From Deltaproteobacteria bacterium (GTDB taxonomy: Bacteria; Myxococcota_A; UBA796; SXON01), in NCBI GenBank assembly GCA_947484175.1, contig CANKOI010000033.1, positions 1 through 41,495 of the forward strand: a stretch of 41,495 nucleotides of DNA. The letters run 5' to 3'. The notes beneath the pieces are model-generated. The model was given only the letters and a program-made list of their open reading frames with translations, was not told the DNA's origin and did not search any database. The position numbers were made by a program, and so were the translations under genes. Shown one piece after another: positions 39,603 to 41,495 of the stretch. Positions within the stretch are counted from its first letter, which is position 1. Each line of letters opens with the position of its first letter.

Positions 39603-41311
39603 TGGCGAACGACGAACTGGACGTTCTGGTGGTTGGAGGCGGTCCGGCCGGCAGCACGCTCGCCGCCATTCTCCTCAAACATCGTCCAGAAACACGGGTG
39701 CGAATCCTCGAGAGAGAGCGTTTTCCCCGCTTTCATGTTGGCGAAACGCTGGTGTCCGAGATCAACCTCGTCCTCGAGGAGATGGGCGCGTACGATGTCG
39801 TGAACGAGGCCGGCTTCGTTCGGAAGTACGGGGCGACCTTTCGTTGGGGCACCGGCCCCGAGCCCTGGCACCTCCTCTTTGCCACCATGGACGAGGTGCG
39901 GACGAACGAGGGTGCGGTGCAGACGGCCTACACGTGGCACGTAGACCGTGCCCGCTACGATCAGCTCCTGCTCGATGTTGCCGTGCGGGCCGGGGCCGAG
40001 ATGGAGATCGACGGGTGTGTGGGCTTGGTGGAAGAGGGTGGCCGAGTGGTGGGCGTGCGCTGCGCCTCCGGGAAGGAGCACCGCGCCCGGTTCGTGGTGG
40101 ACGCGACCGGGCAGGCGGGTCTGGCCGGCAGCGTTTGCCAACGGGTGATGGACCCGCACCTGCGAAACATCGCGTACTGGGGGTATTTTCGGGGCGCCCG
40201 CTTCGTGGACGAGCTGAACGGGCCGGCGGATGCCTCCCGAGCGTTCATCGTGGCCCACCCGGCCGGTTGGTCGTGGTATTTTCCGATTGGCCCGGACCTC
40301 GTATCGGTGGGGGTGGTCACTCGGCTGGGGACTCCGGGCGCGGCGGGCGCCGCTCCCCCCGAGCAGAGGTACCGCGAGGCGATCGGGGGGTGTCCAGAGC
40401 TGAGTGAACTGCTCGCCAGCGCCGAGCTTGTGCCGTACTCGGCGGGCGCGCCGCTGGTGCATGCGATCCGCGACTTCAGCTATGTGTCGGAGAACCTGTG
40501 GGTGCCGGGGCTCGTGCGCGTGGGGGACGCTGCGGGATTTGTGGATCCCATTCTTTCCGTCGGTTGCTTCCTCGCGCAGTCGGGCGGGCGGCACCTCGCG
40601 TACTCGCTGCGGACGCTATTGGAGGGGGGGGGTGGAGGTGGAGGCCTCGAGGAGGCAACGGTACTCGACGCCTACTCCGACCATACGCGCGACACGCTGC
40701 TCGCTTTCCGGGAGTTGACGTGGTTTTTTTACAAGTTCAATGCGCGTAAAGACGAGTGGTGGGCGCAGGCGCGGGCGCTGGTGGACGGCAAGGGCCTGCC
40801 CGCCCGCGCTACCGACCACCAGGCTTTTGTGAGCTTCGCCTCCGGCTTCGCGGCTCGACGTGCCGTTCACCGGGAGCCGAACGGCGTTTTCGGCGAGCCG
40901 TTCTTCGCAGACGCGTTTCGGCAGTTGGTGGAGGGGGGCGGGGCGACGGAGATGGGGGCGTTGCCGCCCGTGCGCCGCCTCCGGCGGACGGACCGGCCCG
41001 CGCTCCTCGGACCGCTGGTCCTCGCCGCCAGCGCGGTTCCGCTCGACGGGCAGGGGCGCGTGATCCCCGCGCTGCGCGTGGAGGTTCGCACTCCCGGCCA
41101 CCACGGCGGGGATGCCCTGATCCGGAGGCTGTACGTGCCGCCCACGATGGCGCCGCTGTTTGACTGGCTCGATGGGCGGCACGACGTGGTGATGCTGGCC
41201 GAGCGGCTGGAGCGAACGCTGCACTTGCCGGAGTCGGAGCGGCCGGGGCTCGTTCGGTATGTGCGGAGCGTGGTGGCGGGGCTGCTGGAGCGGGGGTTGG
41301 TGCGGGTTTGA
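39599..41311 (+). CDS. flavin-dependent halogenase-like monooxygenase
   Basis: 570 residues. The GG-reductase/halogenase fold is clear: dinucleotide motif VVGGGPAGST (11-20), RFPRFHVGETLV (41-52), the Lys76 region FVRKYGATFRWG, VVDATGQAG, GWSWYFPI (223-230), the position of the WxWxIP motif of halogenases, and VGDAAGFVDPILSVGCFLA. The Lys and the W-x-W pair are kept, but I is replaced by F in that motif, so halogenation is probable rather than certain. The last 65 residues (VPPTMAPLFDWLDGRHDVVM, VVAGLLERGLVRV) look like a PqqD-like winged domain. A G9 run (40624-40632) inside keeps the frame. It is ATGA-coupled to the preceding gene. The substrate is unknown; some relatives reduce or epoxidise instead. 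Confidence 0.85.
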   Translation: MMANDELDVLVVGGGPAGSTLAAILLKHRPETRVRILERERFPRFHVGETLVSEINLVLEEMGAYDVVNEAGFVRKYGATFRWGTGPEPWHLLFATMDEVRTNEGAVQTAYTWHVDRARYDQLLLDVAVRAGAEMEIDGCVGLVEEGGRVVGVRCASGKEHRARFVVDATGQAGLAGSVCQRVMDPHLRNIAYWGYFRGARFVDELNGPADASRAFIVAHPAGWSWYFPIGPDLVSVGVVTRLGTPGAAGAAPPEQRYREAIGGCPELSELLASAELVPYSAGAPLVHAIRDFSYVSENLWVPGLVRVGDAAGFVDPILSVGCFLAQSGGRHLAYSLRTLLEGGGGGGGLEEATVLDAYSDHTRDTLLAFRELTWFFYKFNARKDEWWAQARALVDGKGLPARATDHQAFVSFASGFAARRAVHREPNGVFGEPFFADAFRQLVEGGGATEMGALPPVRRLRRTDRPALLGPLVLAASAVPLDGQGRVIPALRVEVRTPGHHGGDALIRRLYVPPTMAPLFDWLDGRHDVVMLAERLERTLHLPESERPGLVRYVRSVVAGLLERGLVRV

Positions 41312-41442
41312 TGCGGCGCGGGGGGGCGCGGGTGGAGTGGAGCGGAGGAGGTGGCGTGGCGAGGAGCTGGGGAATCGCGGGAGGGGGTGGCTCAGGGCGA
41401 TCGCAAAGTCGCCGATAGGCCTCTGGGGGATCGACCAACGCC
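41312..41442 (+). other. purine-rich spacer with short hairpin
   Basis: After the halogenase-like stop, about 80 bases are dominated by G and A with many GG/GGG runs (able to fold as a G-quadruplex), then GGCGATCGCAAAGTCGCC forms a short five-base-pair hairpin near 41397-41414. No convincing reading frame crosses the region on either strand. Confidence 0.4.
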
Positions 41443-41495
41443 ATGAATTCTGATCTACTGGCCGCGGCGGCGTCGCCTCCGCCGCGAGGTAGAGC
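41443..41495 (+). CDS. possible 5' end of a gene cut by the window edge
   Basis: ATG 41443 opens a frame (MNSDLLAAAASPPPRGR) to the right edge, with GGGGGA about twelve bases upstream. Seventeen codons are too few to judge coding; an inverted GCGGCGG/CCGCCGC in the same stretch could equally be an untranslated structure. Confidence 0.2.
   Translation, partial: MNSDLLAAAASPPPRGR

Overview
This is a roughly 70% GC, densely packed bacterial chromosome segment. Several gene types together point to a myxobacterium-like member of the Myxococcota (old Deltaproteobacteria): two eukaryote-like Ser/Thr kinases, FG-GAP propeller lipoproteins, a MopE-type calcium-binding motif fused to leucine-rich repeats, a PfaA-type polyunsaturated fatty acid synthase, a caspase-fold protein and a halogenase-like flavoprotein. 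This placement is inferred from gene content. No rRNA, tRNA, CRISPR array or insertion sequence was seen. No gap between genes exceeds about 190 bases.

Left part (1-5963): a phospho-signalling and surface-propeller region. It holds a truncated FG-GAP gene, a small lipoprotein, an FHA/winged-helix-like regulator, a Ser/Thr kinase whose membrane anchor and FG-GAP ectodomain lie in a second frame behind a C7 run, a small exported protein, and an FG-GAP lipoprotein homologous to the kinase ectodomain. Next come grpE and a divergent DUF4340 gene (5935-7909). At 7996-14474 a PfaA-like synthase is split into a KS-AT-ACP-ACP-ACP protein and a KR-DH protein, with no PfaB, PfaC or PfaD partner in view. 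An Rpn-family nuclease follows.

Middle (15508-23636): an LRR/MopE lipoprotein with a two-helix membrane protein, divergent from fpg; a coupled trio of two envelope proteins and a ferredoxin; then a rightward run of 4'-phosphopantetheinyl transferase, cobU, cobS, a sigma-like tail-anchored protein and a TPR protein with a broken zincin-like end. The phosphopantetheinyl transferase could activate the ACPs of the synthase.

Housekeeping block (23638-29680, leftward): rplY, pth, rpsF, rplI, dnaB, mutS in transcription order, with rpsR absent between rpsF and rplI. Upstream of it (29862-34980, leftward) is a second signalling operon: TolB-like propeller, TPR protein, Ser/Thr kinase with PEGA domain, exported barrel-like protein.

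Right end (35021-41495): an arylsulfotransferase-like lipoprotein, a caspase-fold protein lacking its catalytic cysteine, and a coupled three-gene unit of FAD-linked oxidase, unknown protein and halogenase-like monooxygenase. Translational coupling through 4-base stop/start overlaps, mostly GTGA, recurs across the window.
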